A DNA stretch of 64,000 nt from NCBI RefSeq assembly GCF_017916255.1, contig NZ_CP072827.1:6039501-6103500 (forward strand), read 5' to 3'. Origin of the DNA: Streptomyces mobaraensis NBRC 13819 = DSM 40847. Its GTDB lineage: Bacteria; Actinomycetota; Actinomycetes; Streptomycetales; Streptomycetaceae. Both the position numbers and the translations under genes were made by a program. Within the stretch, counting starts at the first letter, position 1; the number at the start of each line of letters is the position of its first letter. Under the pieces are notes generated by a model. It had not been told where the DNA came from. It was given only the letters and a program-made list of their open reading frames with translations, and did not search any database. Below, in pieces: positions 48,944 through 57,751 of this stretch.

Positions 48944-49999
48944 CTACGGCACCCGCGCCGTCCACCCCTCCGACGCGAACTTCGTCTCCGCCAGTTCGAC
49001 CGCGCGGGTCATCTCCTCCTCCGTCGCCGCGCCCGTTGTCAGGCCGTAGCGGGTGCGGAAGGAGGTGATCATGCGGTCGATGACGGTGGCGCGGGGAAGG
49101 CCGGTTTGGCGGCGGAGGGGGTCTACTCGCTTTTTGGCGCTCTTGGTGCCCTTGTCGGAGAGCTTTTCGCGGCCGATGCGGAGGACGTCGAGCATTTTGT
49201 CGGCGTCGATGTCGTAGGCCATGGTCACGTGGTGCAGGACGGCGCCGTCGCCGGAGACCACGCGCTTCTGGGCGGCGCCGGCGATTTTGCCGGCCTCGGT
49301 GGCGATGTCGTTGAGGGGCTGGTACCAGGCCTTGATGCCCATGTCCCCGAGGGCGCCGAGGACCCAGTCGTCGAGGTAGGCGTAGCTGTCCGCGAAGGAC
49401 AGTCCCTGCACGAGGGAGTCCGGTACGTAGAGGGAGTAAGTGATCGTACTTTGGGGTTCTACGAACATAGCCCCACCGCCACTGATGCGCCGGACCACCG
49501 TCATGCCGTGGCGTGCAGCCGATTCCGTGTCCACCTCGTTGCGGAGGGACTGGAAGCTGCCGATGATCACGGCCGGGGACGCCCATTCCCAGACGCGCAG
49601 CGTGGGCGGGCGGCGGCCGGCGGCCACTTCGGTGGTGAGGACCTCGTCCAGGGCCATGTGCAGGGCGGGCGACTGGGGGCCGTCGTGGATCAGCTGCCAG
49701 TCGTAGTGGTGCCAGTCCGTCGCGTTCGCGAGGGCCCGGCGGACCGCCACGCCCACGGCCTCCGAGGTGAGGCCGAACATCACCGTGCCCCGCGGGAGCG
49801 CCGCGTCGACGCGGGTGGCGAGTTCCTGCGCGGACAGGTCGGCGCTCGCGCCTTCCAGCGCTCGGTTGATGTCGAACAGCGCCTCGTCGGGTTCGAGGAA
49901 GAAGTCACCGGCGACGCGGACGTCGCGCAGCACCCCGTCCCGTTCCTCCAGGTCCACGACGACGAGCTTGCCGCCCGGCACCTTGTACTCACCGTGCAC
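48944..49999 (-). CDS. lplA: Lipoate-protein ligase A
   Basis: The 351-residue protein starts at GTG 49999 behind GGAGGG. Residues 1-90 form an accessory domain (MHGEYKVPGGKLVVVDLEER, LEGASADLSAQELATRVDAA) usually found at the C-terminus of LplA or as a separate protein. The ligase domain follows, with HMALDEVLTTEVAAGRRPPTLRVWEW, VVRRISGGGAMFVEPQSTITYS and KIAGAAQKRV (lipoyl-AMP binding Lys). It attaches lipoate to 2-oxoacid dehydrogenase E2 and GcvH. The accessory-first order is known in actinomycetes. It is unrelated to the CRISPR locus that ends 64 nt away. Confidence 0.92.
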   Translation of the reverse strand: MHGEYKVPGGKLVVVDLEERDGVLRDVRVAGDFFLEPDEALFDINRALEGASADLSAQELATRVDAALPRGTVMFGLTSEAVGVAVRRALANATDWHHYDWQLIHDGPQSPALHMALDEVLTTEVAAGRRPPTLRVWEWASPAVIIGSFQSLRNEVDTESAARHGMTVVRRISGGGAMFVEPQSTITYSLYVPDSLVQGLSFADSYAYLDDWVLGALGDMGIKAWYQPLNDIATEAGKIAGAAQKRVVSGDGAVLHHVTMAYDIDADKMLDVLRIGREKLSDKGTKSAKKRVDPLRRQTGLPRATVIDRMITSFRTRYGLTTGAATEEEMTRAVELAETKFASEGWTARVP

Positions 50000-50310
50000 G
50001 ACGCACCCTCCTGAAACATCCCGCCGGGCCGGTCCCGGTGGCGGACACCGTCACGTTACGTGCTGGGGGCACCCAGTGTCCCCACGGGTGGTCCTGCTCC
50101 TGCTGTGTGGTGTGGGGCTTTCGGGGGTGAACCGGTCTCGAATTCCTCGCCTTTCACTCGGGTTCCGGCGTGGCAATCTCCGGCGGCACATGGGACATGG
50201 CGCTTTTTCACCTCACCATGTGCGGGATTCGGCGGATAAGTTCCCAGCCGTGCCGAGAACGCGTCGCCGGGTATCCGGGGCGCTCATCACGTCTGAAAGG
50301 GGTTTCAGAG
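50000..50310 (+). promoter_or_regulatory. 311-nt gap with two hairpins before an unknown gene
   Basis: No gene is seen. A perfect 8-bp dyad GCACATGG/CCATGTGC (50186-50193 and 50216-50223) lies about 90 nt before the next start. A second, TCTGAAA-GGGG-TTTCAGA (50292-50309), has its loop formed by the likely ribosome site GGGG, 1 nt from the GTG start. It could hide or display the site. Confidence 0.55.
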
Positions 50311-50805
50311 GTGGATGAAACGACGTACCTCACCGACGAGCTGCGCCCGGTCGCCGAATGGGTCGGAGAAGACGTCTCCGACCTCGTGAAGAAGTACGAG
50401 GCCGCCGTCGCGGAGCACCCCGAACCTCGGTTCGTGGAGGTCGCCAGGGCCGAGCCCGACACCCGGGTCGCGGCCGACTTCCACAAGGAGTACAACCTCA
50501 CCATCGTCCCGCGCGTCCTCGTCCTGAAGGTCTCGGTGGACGCGCAGACCGGTGCGGACTGGCACGCGAAGGTGGAGGTCACGCCCACGGTCTTCGGCTA
50601 CAAGCTGAAGAGCTCGGGCTTCGAACTCTCCCGCCTCAACAGCAGCATCACGATCCACCCGGCCATATCGGTGGCCGGCGCAGATCTGACGCTCGGTTTC
50701 TACGGACCGAAGCTCTGCTTCGGGGTGAGCGGCGACGTCTGGTACTGGGCCCTGAAGAAGCACAAGAAACCGATCGACGCATCGAACCTCTTCTGCCTCA
50801 TGTGA
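50311..50805 (+). CDS. Hypothetical protein, 164 aa
   Basis: The start is GTG 50311 with AAAGGGG upstream. The 164-residue soluble protein has an acidic helical N-terminal 40 residues. A beta-rich remainder includes KVEVTPTVFGYKLKSSGFEL and ADLTLGFYGPKLCFGVSG. I recognise no family. It has no signal peptide and ends in ASNLFCLM. The last codons plus the stop (CTGCCTCATGTGA) are duplicated immediately after the gene. The product could be a small carrier or sheath-like protein, but there is no evidence beyond composition. It is monocistronic, with structured flanks. Confidence 0.65.
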   Translation: MDETTYLTDELRPVAEWVGEDVSDLVKKYEAAVAEHPEPRFVEVARAEPDTRVAADFHKEYNLTIVPRVLVLKVSVDAQTGADWHAKVEVTPTVFGYKLKSSGFELSRLNSSITIHPAISVAGADLTLGFYGPKLCFGVSGDVWYWALKKHKKPIDASNLFCLM

Positions 50806-50818
50806 TCTGCCTCATGTG

Positions 50819-50912
50819 AGTTCTCGTGCGGTTACCGCGCGGTTCTCGCAGGGGTTCTCATGGAGTTCTCATGGGGTTCTCACACGGGTTTTCGCGCACG
50901 TTCCCGTGTGAG
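50819..50912 (+). repeat. GGTTCTCATGG-like short repeats ending in a hairpin
   Basis: Four to five copies of a 12-14 nt unit around GGTTCTCATGG run from about 50819 to 50882. They merge into a perfect 10-bp stem CTCACACGGG/CCCGTGTGAG (50879-50888 and 50903-50912) with a 14-nt loop. The hairpin may terminate the unknown gene. Confidence 0.6.
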
Positions 50913-50995
50913 TTCTTCCGGTATTCGAAGGAAGCCGGAAGAGGTCGGGTGATCCGCCCTGCCGGTGCCGACCGCAGGGTGGATCGCCCGTTTTC

Positions 50996-51037
50996 GGGTG
51001 CCGTCCCGGCCGTGCGGCTTCGGCCGGGACGGCACCC
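50996..51037 (+). terminator. Strong hairpin, 16-bp perfect stem
   Basis: GGGTGCCGTCCCGGCC (50996-51011) pairs perfectly with 51022-51037 around a 10-nt loop. It lies between the unknown gene and the phosphatase-like gene and is the best transcription end point in this gap. Confidence 0.8.
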
Positions 51038-51132
51038 GGGTCGAGTAGGCCCCGCACCGCCGTTCACCTGCCCGTCTCCGCCCGGCCACCTCCCCGGCCC
51101 CGGTTGTCGGTGGGGCATGATTCGATGGGCGT

Positions 51133-51954
51133 ATGATCGATGACTTTCTCGCAGGGGACCTGACCGACGTCGAGGAGGCGGTGCGCAAGGCCGCCGCAGC
51201 CGAGATCATGCCGCGCTTCCGGCAGCTCGCCGCCCACGAGGTCGTCGAGAAGAAGGGGCCGCACGATCTGGTGACGGTCGCCGACCGGCTGGCCGAGGAG
51301 CACCTGACGGCGTCGCTCACCGCGCTGCTGCCCGGGTCGCGGGTGGTCGGGGAGGAGGGCGTGCACGCGAATCCGGCCGCCCTGGACGCGCTGCACGGGG
51401 ACGACCCGGTGTGGATCGTGGACCCGGTCGACGGCACCCGGCAGTTCGTCCACGGCGACCCCGGCTTCGCCACGCTCGTCTGCCTCGCGCACCGCGGCGA
51501 GCTGCTCGCCTCCTGGACGTACGCGCCCGCGCTGGACGAGATGGCGACCGCCCGCCGGGGAGCGGGGGCCTTCCTCGACGGGAAGCCGCTGCGTCCCGGG
51601 GCCGCCGCGCCCGACGCCGAGCTCCGGGTGGCGATATCCCACTACGACTTCACCGACGACCACGAGAAGCGCGTGCTCGCGCGGCTCGACACGCCCGGCG
51701 TCGTGCCGCGGCCGTGCGGCTCGGCGGGCCTGGAGTACCTGAACGTGGCGCGGGGGGCGGCCGACGCGATCGCCTTCACGTGGCCCAACGCCTGGGACCA
51801 TGCCGCCGGGCTGCTGCTGGTCGCCGAGGCGGGCGGGGCGAGTGCGACGGTGGCGGGCGAACCGTTCCGGATCGGCGGGGGCAACACGATGCCGTTCTCC
51901 GCCGCGCGGGACGCCGGCACGCTCGCCCGTATTCTGGGGCTCCTGGCGGCCTGA
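51133..51954 (+). CDS. Inositol-monophosphatase-family phosphatase
   Basis: The 273-residue protein starts at ATG 51133. It carries the FIG superfamily motifs: GEEG (metal Glu), [15 protein letters not shown] (DPxDGT) and the late [15 protein letters not shown]. It hydrolyses a phosphomonoester with Mg2+, such as inositol 1-phosphate, histidinol phosphate or 3'-phosphoadenosine phosphate. The early [13 protein letters not shown] is typical. The genomic context (a flavoprotein next) gives no clue to the substrate. There is no clear ribosome site, so translation may be weak or leaderless. Confidence 0.9.
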   Translation: MIDDFLAGDLTDVEEAVRKAAAAEIMPRFRQLAAHEVVEKKGPHDLVTVADRLAEEHLTASLTALLPGSRVVGEEGVHANPAALDALHGDDPVWIVDPVDGTRQFVHGDPGFATLVCLAHRGELLASWTYAPALDEMATARRGAGAFLDGKPLRPGAAAPDAELRVAISHYDFTDDHEKRVLARLDTPGVVPRPCGSAGLEYLNVARGAADAIAFTWPNAWDHAAGLLLVAEAGGASATVAGEPFRIGGGNTMPFSAARDAGTLARILGLLAA

Positions 51955-52013
51955 ACAGCAGTCACAGGAGAGCCGCCGCGCCCCGGTCCACGCGCTCAGA
52001 GGGGAGTCCGCCG

Positions 52014-53462
52014 GTGCCCACCATGCTCGACGCCGTCGTCGTAGGGGCCGGCCCCAACGGGCTGACCGCCGCCGTGGAACTGGCCCGCCGCGGCCTGTCC
52101 GTCGAGGTCTTCGAGGCGGCCGACGGCATCGGCGGCGGCGCCCGGACCGAGGAGCTGACCCTCCCCGGCTTCCGCCACGACCCGTGCTCCGCCGTGCACC
52201 CGCTCGGCGTCGGTTCGCCCGCGTTCGCGGACATGCCGCTGGCCCGGCACGGCCTGGAGTGGCTCCACCCCGAGCTGCCGATGGCGCACCCGTTCCCCGA
52301 CGGGTCCGCCGCCGTCCTCTCCCGGCGCGTGGGCGAGACGGCCGCCTCCCTCGGCGAGCACGACGCGGGCGCGTACCGCCGGGCGGTCGAGCCCTTCCAC
52401 GGGAAGTGGGACACCCTCGCCCGGGACTTCCTGCGCACCCAGTGGGACGGGCTGCCCGGCGACCCGGTGGGCTACGCCCGGTTCGGGCTGTCGGCGGCCC
52501 TGCCCGCGGCCGTGTACGTGCGCCGGTTCCGCGACGCCAAGGCGCGGGCGCTGTTCGCCGGGCTCGCCGCGCACGGCATCGCGCCGCTCACCGGCCTCGG
52601 CACGGCCGGCATGGCCCTGATCTTCGCCCTCGCCGCGCACGAACGCGGCTGGCCCGTGCCGCGCGGCGGCTCCCAGGCCATCGCCGACGCGCTCGCCTCG
52701 TACCTGCGTGAGCGCGGCGGCGCGGTCCACACCGGCTTCGAGGTGCGACGGCTCGACGACCTGCCGCCCGCCCGCGCCTACGTCTTCGACACCTCGCCGA
52801 CCGCCCTCGCCCGGATCGCCGGGCTCGGCGACGCCTACCGGGGCTTCCGCTACGGGCCGTCCGTCTTCAAGATCGACTACGCGCTGTCCGGGCCGGTGCC
52901 GTGGCGCGCCGAGGCCGCGCGCCGGGCCGGGACGGTGCACGTCGGCCCGACGTACGGGGAGATCCGCGAGGCGCTGAGCGCCGCCATGCATGGACGGGAC
53001 CCCTCCGTTCCCTTTCTCATCACCGCCCAGCCCAGCATCGTCGATCCCAGTCGGGCGCCCGAGGGGAAGCACACGTTCTGGGTGTACGGGCATGTGCCCA
53101 ACGGCTGGCGCGGTGACGCGACGGAGGTGATCGAGCGTCAGATCGAACGGTTCGCGCCCGGCTTCCGCGACCTGGTGCTGGCCCGGGCCGTCGCCGGGCC
53201 GCCGGCGCTCGCCGCCCGCAACGCCAACTATGTCGGCGGCGATATCGCTTGTGGCTCGGTGGCCGGGTTGCGGCTGCTCGTTCGGCCCAAGCTCGCCCGG
53301 GTGCCGTACGCGACCGCCCATCCCGCCGTCTTCCTCTGCTCGTCGGCGACGCCGCCGGGGCCGGGGGTGCACGGGATGTCGGGGCATCATGCGGCTCGGG
53401 CGGTGTGGCGGAGGTTGCGGGGCGGACGGTACGGAGCCGCGGGCCGTCCGGCGGAGGGGTGA
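52014..53462 (+). CDS. Phytoene-dehydrogenase-like FAD oxidoreductase
   Basis: The 482-residue protein starts at GTG 52014, with GGGGAG 8 nt upstream. The N-terminal FAD motif [28 protein letters not shown] is followed by GGGARTEEL, as in CrtI/PDH-like amine oxidases. The end motif [17 protein letters not shown] closes the FAD site. Nothing in the neighbourhood suggests carotenoid synthesis. Such proteins (the human PYROXD2 type) are widespread orphan oxidoreductases. It may share a transcript with the phosphatase 59 nt upstream. Confidence 0.9.
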   Translation: MPTMLDAVVVGAGPNGLTAAVELARRGLSVEVFEAADGIGGGARTEELTLPGFRHDPCSAVHPLGVGSPAFADMPLARHGLEWLHPELPMAHPFPDGSAAVLSRRVGETAASLGEHDAGAYRRAVEPFHGKWDTLARDFLRTQWDGLPGDPVGYARFGLSAALPAAVYVRRFRDAKARALFAGLAAHGIAPLTGLGTAGMALIFALAAHERGWPVPRGGSQAIADALASYLRERGGAVHTGFEVRRLDDLPPARAYVFDTSPTALARIAGLGDAYRGFRYGPSVFKIDYALSGPVPWRAEAARRAGTVHVGPTYGEIREALSAAMHGRDPSVPFLITAQPSIVDPSRAPEGKHTFWVYGHVPNGWRGDATEVIERQIERFAPGFRDLVLARAVAGPPALAARNANYVGGDIACGSVAGLRLLVRPKLARVPYATAHPAVFLCSSATPPGPGVHGMSGHHAARAVWRRLRGGRYGAAGRPAEG

Positions 53463-53686
53463 CCGCGCCCGCCGGACGTCGGTGGCCTGATCCTTCCGAT
53501 CGCCCGGGAAGCGTGAGCGGCGCGTTGCCGCCAGTACGCCCGCGACCTGAGTGATCTCGGGGCTCCCGGGCAAGGCTGCGGCGGGTGGTGCCGCGTGCCC
53601 TCCGCTTGCCGGCGGGGCCGTGGAGCCGCCCGGGGGAGCCGCCACCCGGCGCTCCCTCCGGGGAACGCGAGAGAAACGGGTCCGTG

Positions 53687-54145
53687 ATGAGACGAGCACT
53701 CGTGGCGGGGACACTGGCGCTGGGGCTGGCCGCGGCCGTGCCGGTCCTGGCCGCCACCCCCGCTTCGGCCCTGGACGCCTTCGAGATCCGCAACGACCGC
53801 AGCGGCAAGTGCCTGACCGTGAACGGCGACAACGTCGAGATCCGCACCTGCGGCAACGGTTCGTCGCAGTGGTGGATGTGGGACGGCAAGAAGCTCCGCA
53901 GCCTCGCGAACATGCACTGCCTCGACGTCCGCAACGGCGGCATCAACGAGGCCGTCCAGGCGGTCGGGGACTGTCACGGCAACGCCAACCAGCGCTGGTT
54001 CTTCTGGAACCGCGAGCTCCACACCGATCTGAACGGACAGATCGCCCAGGTCCAGCGGGCGGACGACACCTGGGACGGTGCGGGGATCAACATGCACGAC
54101 CCCAACGGCGGCTCCTGGCAGCACTGGTACACCACCCAGGTCTGA
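53687..54145 (+). CDS. Secreted ricin-type beta-trefoil lectin
   Basis: The 152-residue protein starts at ATG 53687 (GTG 53684 adjacent). A signal peptide ends near ASA (residue 28). The rest is one beta-trefoil domain with three QxW-type repeats: SSQWWMWDG, NANQRWFFWN and GGSWQHWYTTQV. Four Cys residues can form two disulfides. It has no catalytic domain, so it is a free-standing carbohydrate-binding protein, probably for cell-wall or plant glycans. It is monocistronic. Confidence 0.92.
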   Translation: MRRALVAGTLALGLAAAVPVLAATPASALDAFEIRNDRSGKCLTVNGDNVEIRTCGNGSSQWWMWDGKKLRSLANMHCLDVRNGGINEAVQAVGDCHGNANQRWFFWNRELHTDLNGQIAQVQRADDTWDGAGINMHDPNGGSWQHWYTTQV

Positions 54146-54285
54146 TCACGAGGGCGTGACCACGAGGGCACGACCACAAGGGGCTGCCCGCGCCGGGCGC
54201 GCCCGGACGGGCCGCCCCGCTCCCGCCCGCGGGGCCGCCGGCCGGTCCCTCGCCCGGTCGGCGGCCCGCCGTCGTACGGACGCCG

Positions 54286-54891
54286 TCACGCCGCCGGCCG
54301 CAGGTGGGCGAGCAGGTCGGCGCGGAGCGCCTCCGGGGCGGTGCCCAGGGCCCGGAGCACCTTCACCGTCGACGGGTGGTCGAGGGTCAGGACGCCGAGG
54401 ACGATGTGCTAGGTGCCGATCCAGTTCTCCTTGCGGGCGAGCGCCTCCCTCAGGGACTGTTCCAGCGCCCGCTTGGCCTCCGCGGCGAACGGGACGTGCG
54501 GCCGGGACCCCTTCGGGGAGCGGAACGGCCACCACCGGGACGCCGTCTCGTCGGCCCCACCCGCCCCACTCGTGCCGCTCACCCCACGGTCCAGCGCCCC
54601 CGGCCCGAAGGCCCGCTCGGCGCGGGCCCGTACGGCCGACAGGTCGATGCCCAGCGAGCGCAGCGCCTCCGCGTCGTCCTCGTCCAGGGATCCCGTCGAC
54701 CGGATCGCCTCCCGGCACGCCTCGGGGGTGATGCCGAGACGGAAGAGGGCGGCGCCGCCCAGGGACTGCGGGCGGCCGGCGACGGCGGCGAGCAGGTGCT
54801 CGGCGCCGATTCGGGAGTGGCGGAGGAGGCGCGCCTCCTCCTGGGCGCCGATCACCGCGAACCGGGCTTCCTTGGTGAACCTTTCGAACAT
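54286..54891 (-). pseudogene. Clp-N domain protein with internal amber codon
   Basis: MFERFTKEARFAVIGAQEEARLLRHSRIGAEHLL begins at 54891 and shows the Clp N-terminal (ClpC/ClpA) double repeat. At 54409-54411 a TAG interrupts the reading after KENWIGT. The same frame continues as HIVLGVLTLDHPSTVKVLRAL to a normal TGA at 54286. Family members read GTEHIVLGVL here, so a GAG to TAG change explains it. The truncated product has 160 residues and lacks about 40 C-terminal ones, including most of the last helices. It is cotranscribed with the HTH gene upstream (6-nt gap). Confidence 0.88.
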
Positions 54892-54897
54892 CGCCGT

Positions 54898-55122
54898 CTA
54901 CCTCCGGGCGTGCTTCTTGTGGACTGCCTGCCTGCTCACACCGAGTTGGGCGCCGATCTCCTCCCACGACCAGCCCAGCCTGCGGGCGTTGTCGACCTGG
55001 AGTGCCTCGAGTCGTTCGACCAGCCGCCGCAGCGCGGCGACGGCGCGCAGCCCCACGCGGGGGTCGGTGTCCATGGCGGCCTCGGTGGTGCCGACCGCGT
55101 CTTTCGCGTCTGTTCCGGCCAT
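54898..55122 (-). CDS. Small helix-turn-helix protein
   Basis: The 74-residue protein starts at ATG 55122. The C-terminal part NARRLGWSWEEIGAQLGVSRQAVHKKHARR is a clear helix-turn-helix, similar to small actinomycete HTH proteins encoded beside Clp-N proteins. The N-terminal half is a helix for dimerisation. It probably regulates its own two-gene operon. The pairing with the Clp-N gene is conserved in streptomycetes as far as I remember, but the targets are unknown. Confidence 0.85.
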   Translation of the reverse strand: MAGTDAKDAVGTTEAAMDTDPRVGLRAVAALRRLVERLEALQVDNARRLGWSWEEIGAQLGVSRQAVHKKHARR

Positions 55123-55241
55123 ATGTCAACCATGGATGACGCGACCGCCGCCTGTCAGCCATCATTGACACGCTCCCGCGGTCGACGCCCATGTCGGATT
55201 TCCGCCAGCCCCGGGCGCCGCCGGCACCGATGCTTGACCGC

Positions 55242-56753
55242 ATGCACACCGACTTCGACCGTTGCGTACGGGCCGCGCGGTCCAAGGACCCCCGCTTCGA
55301 CGGCTGGTTCTTCACCGCCGTCCTCACCACCCGTATCTACTGCCGTCCCAGCTGCCCCGCGGTCCTGCCCAAGGACCGGAACATGAGCTTCTACCCGAGC
55401 GCCGCCGCCGCGCAGCAGGCCGGGTTCCGGGCCTGCAAGCGCTGCCGGCCCGACGCGAGCCCCGGCTCGCCGCGCTGGAACGAGCGGGCCGACGTCGTCG
55501 CCCGCGCCATGCGGCTGATCGCCGACGGGACGGTCGACCGCGAGGGCGTGCCCGGCCTCGCGGCCCGCCTCGGCTACAGCGCCCGCCAGATCGAACGCCA
55601 GCTCCTCGCCGAACTCGGCGCCGGGCCGCTCGCCCTCGCCCGCGCCCAGCGTGCGCAGACCGCCCGCGTCCTCATCGAGACCAGTGAACTCCCCATGGCG
55701 GACGTCGCGTTCGCCGCCGGCTTCGCGTCGGTCCGCGCCTTCAACGAGACCGTGCGGGCCGTCTTCGCCCTGACGCCCACCGCGCTCCGGGCCCGCGCCG
55801 GACGCGGCCGGCCGGCCGCCGCGCCGGGCACGCTCACCCTCCGCCTGCCGTTCCGGGCCCCGTTCACCCCCGACAACCTCTTCGGCCACCTCGCCGCCAC
55901 CGCCGTCCCCGGCGTGGAGGAGTGGCGCGACGGCGCGTACCACCGCACCCTGCGCCTGCCCTACGGCCACGGCACCGTCAGCCTCCGCCCGCTGCCCGAC
56001 CACATCGCCTGCCGCCTCGCCCTCTCCGACCAGCGCGACCTCGCCGGGGCCATCAGCCGCTGCCGGCGCCTGCTCGACCTGGACGCCGACCCGGAGGCCG
56101 TCGACGCGCTGCTGGGCACCGACCCGCACCTCGCGCCGCTGATCGACAAGGCGCCGGGACGCAGGGTGCCGCGCACGGTCGACGCCGAGGAACTGGCCCT
56201 GCGGGCCGTCCTCGGACAGCAGGTCTCCACGGCCGCGGCCCGCACCCTGGCCGCCCGGCTGGTCACCGCCCACGGCACACCCGTCGAGACGTCCGCCCCG
56301 GCCGGCGGGCGGCCCCCGGGCGGGCTCACCCACCTGTTCCCGACCACCGAGGCCCTCGCCGCCCTCGACCCCGCGTCCCTGGCCATGCCGGCCGGCCGCC
56401 GCGCCGCCTTCACCCGCCTGGTCACCGCCCTCGCCACCGGCGACCTCGACCTCGGCGTCGGCAGCGACTGGAACCGCGCCCGCGCCCGGCTTGCCGGGAT
56501 ACCCGGCATCGGCCCCTGGACCGCCGACATCATCGCCATGCGCGGCCTCGGCGACCCCGACGCCTTCCTGCCGACGGACCTGGGCGTCCGCCGGGCGGCG
56601 GCCGGCCTCGGCCTGCCGGCCACCCCCGGCGCCCTCACCCGCCACGCGGCGGCCTGGCGGCCTTGGCGTGCCTACGCCGTCCAGTACCTGTGGTCGACGG
56701 ACGACCACCCGGCGGCCCGGATGCCGGGGCGCCCCCGAGAGGGGCGCGTGTGA
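55242..56753 (+). CDS. alkA: AdaA/AlkA fusion: regulator and 3-methyladenine DNA glycosylase
   Basis: The product has 503 residues from ATG 55242, chosen because MHTDFDRCVRAARSKDPRFDGWFF is the usual family opening; ATG 55230 is also possible. Residues 1-80 are the Ada zinc domain (YCRPSCP with CKRC), whose Cys takes a methyl group from DNA phosphotriesters. Residues 90-200 form an AraC helix-turn-helix domain. The C-terminal half is an AlkA glycosylase with the helix-hairpin-helix IPGIGPWTADIIAMRGLGD and catalytic Asp in FLPTDLGV. It senses and removes alkylated bases. The ogt gene follows about 430 nt later. Confidence 0.92.
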   Translation: MHTDFDRCVRAARSKDPRFDGWFFTAVLTTRIYCRPSCPAVLPKDRNMSFYPSAAAAQQAGFRACKRCRPDASPGSPRWNERADVVARAMRLIADGTVDREGVPGLAARLGYSARQIERQLLAELGAGPLALARAQRAQTARVLIETSELPMADVAFAAGFASVRAFNETVRAVFALTPTALRARAGRGRPAAAPGTLTLRLPFRAPFTPDNLFGHLAATAVPGVEEWRDGAYHRTLRLPYGHGTVSLRPLPDHIACRLALSDQRDLAGAISRCRRLLDLDADPEAVDALLGTDPHLAPLIDKAPGRRVPRTVDAEELALRAVLGQQVSTAAARTLAARLVTAHGTPVETSAPAGGRPPGGLTHLFPTTEALAALDPASLAMPAGRRAAFTRLVTALATGDLDLGVGSDWNRARARLAGIPGIGPWTADIIAMRGLGDPDAFLPTDLGVRRAAAGLGLPATPGALTRHAAAWRPWRAYAVQYLWSTDDHPAARMPGRPREGRV

Positions 56754-57180
56754 CGGGGGTGGGGTGCTGGGGGTGTGTGGTGTGCCCCGGTCCCTCCCTT
56801 TCACCGTTTCTTCCAGGGCTCCGCCCCGGACCCCGGCGCCACGGGCTTCCGCGCCGCGGCATCCGGGCGGGCGGGCCCGCGCCTGCGACGGCCCGGCTCC
56901 GCCGAGGGCCGTACGTACCGGAACCGGCTCCGCCGAGGGCTGTACGTACCGGAACCGGCTCCGCCGAGGGCTGTACGTACCGGAACCGGGTCCGCTGCCC
57001 TGCCGCGTCCCCGGCAGCAGGGCCTTCCTCCGAAGCCGTCGGCCGCCCGCCGGAACGCGACGCGGGGCCGGGGCCCGGCGCCCGGCCCGACGGCGTACCC
57101 TCCGGCAGTACGAGCCCCAGCCGCCCGCCCCGGGAGTCACCCCCACCCACCCATCGAAACGGAAGCGAACGGATCACTCC
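56754..57180. repeat. Intergenic region with three 31-bp tandem repeats
   Basis: Three units (GGCTCCGCCGAGGGC, then GTACGTACCGGAACC) start at 56895, 56926 and 56957 and end at 56987. Each contains the palindrome GTACGTAC. No gene is seen in this 427-nt gap between alkA and ogt. The repeats could be multi-copy regulator sites for adaptive response genes, or selfish GC repeats. Confidence 0.8.
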
Positions 57181-57711
57181 ATGTCCGCCGTAGACACCGT
57201 CGCCGTACACACCGTCATCGACAGCCCCTACGGGCCCCTCACCCTGGTGGCCGCCGACGGCGCCACGCTCTCCGGGCTCTACGTCCTCGACCAGCGGCAC
57301 CGGCCGGGGGACGAGGGGTTCGGGCATCCCGACCCCGCGCCGTTCACCGAGGTCGCGCGCCAGATCGCGGCGTACTTCGAGGGGCGGCTCACCCGCTTCG
57401 ACGTGCCGCTGGACCTGCGCGGAACCCCGTTCCAGCGCCGGGTCTGGGCCGGGCTCCTGGAGATCCCCTACGGGGAGACGATGTCCTACGGGGAGCTGGC
57501 GCGGCACATCGGCGCGCCCAGCGCCTCCCGCGCGGTCGGACTGGCGAACGGGAAGAACCCCGTGTCGATCATCGTGCCCTGCCACCGGGTGATCGGCGCC
57601 GACGGCAGCCTCACCGGCTACGGCGGCGGGCTGGAGCGGAAGCGGCGCCTGCTGGAACTGGAGGGGGCGCTGCCGTCAGGGGCGGGGGACCGGCAGGACG
57701 CGCTGTTCTGA
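57181..57711 (+). CDS. ogt: Methylated-DNA-protein-cysteine methyltransferase
   Basis: The 176-residue protein starts at ATG 57181. It has the complete alkyltransferase signature: FQRRVWAGLLEIPYGETMSYGELARHIG, then SRAVGLANGKNPVSIIVPCHRVIGADG. The active-site Cys in PCHRV accepts methyl or ethyl groups from O6-alkylguanine and is used once. With the AdaA/AlkA protein upstream this completes a small alkylation-repair module. The last 12 residues are variable. Confidence 0.95.
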   Translation: MSAVDTVAVHTVIDSPYGPLTLVAADGATLSGLYVLDQRHRPGDEGFGHPDPAPFTEVARQIAAYFEGRLTRFDVPLDLRGTPFQRRVWAGLLEIPYGETMSYGELARHIGAPSASRAVGLANGKNPVSIIVPCHRVIGADGSLTGYGGGLERKRRLLELEGALPSGAGDRQDALF

Positions 57712-57751
57712 GGCCGGGACGCGCGGGTCCGCGACCGCGCGACGGCGGGCG

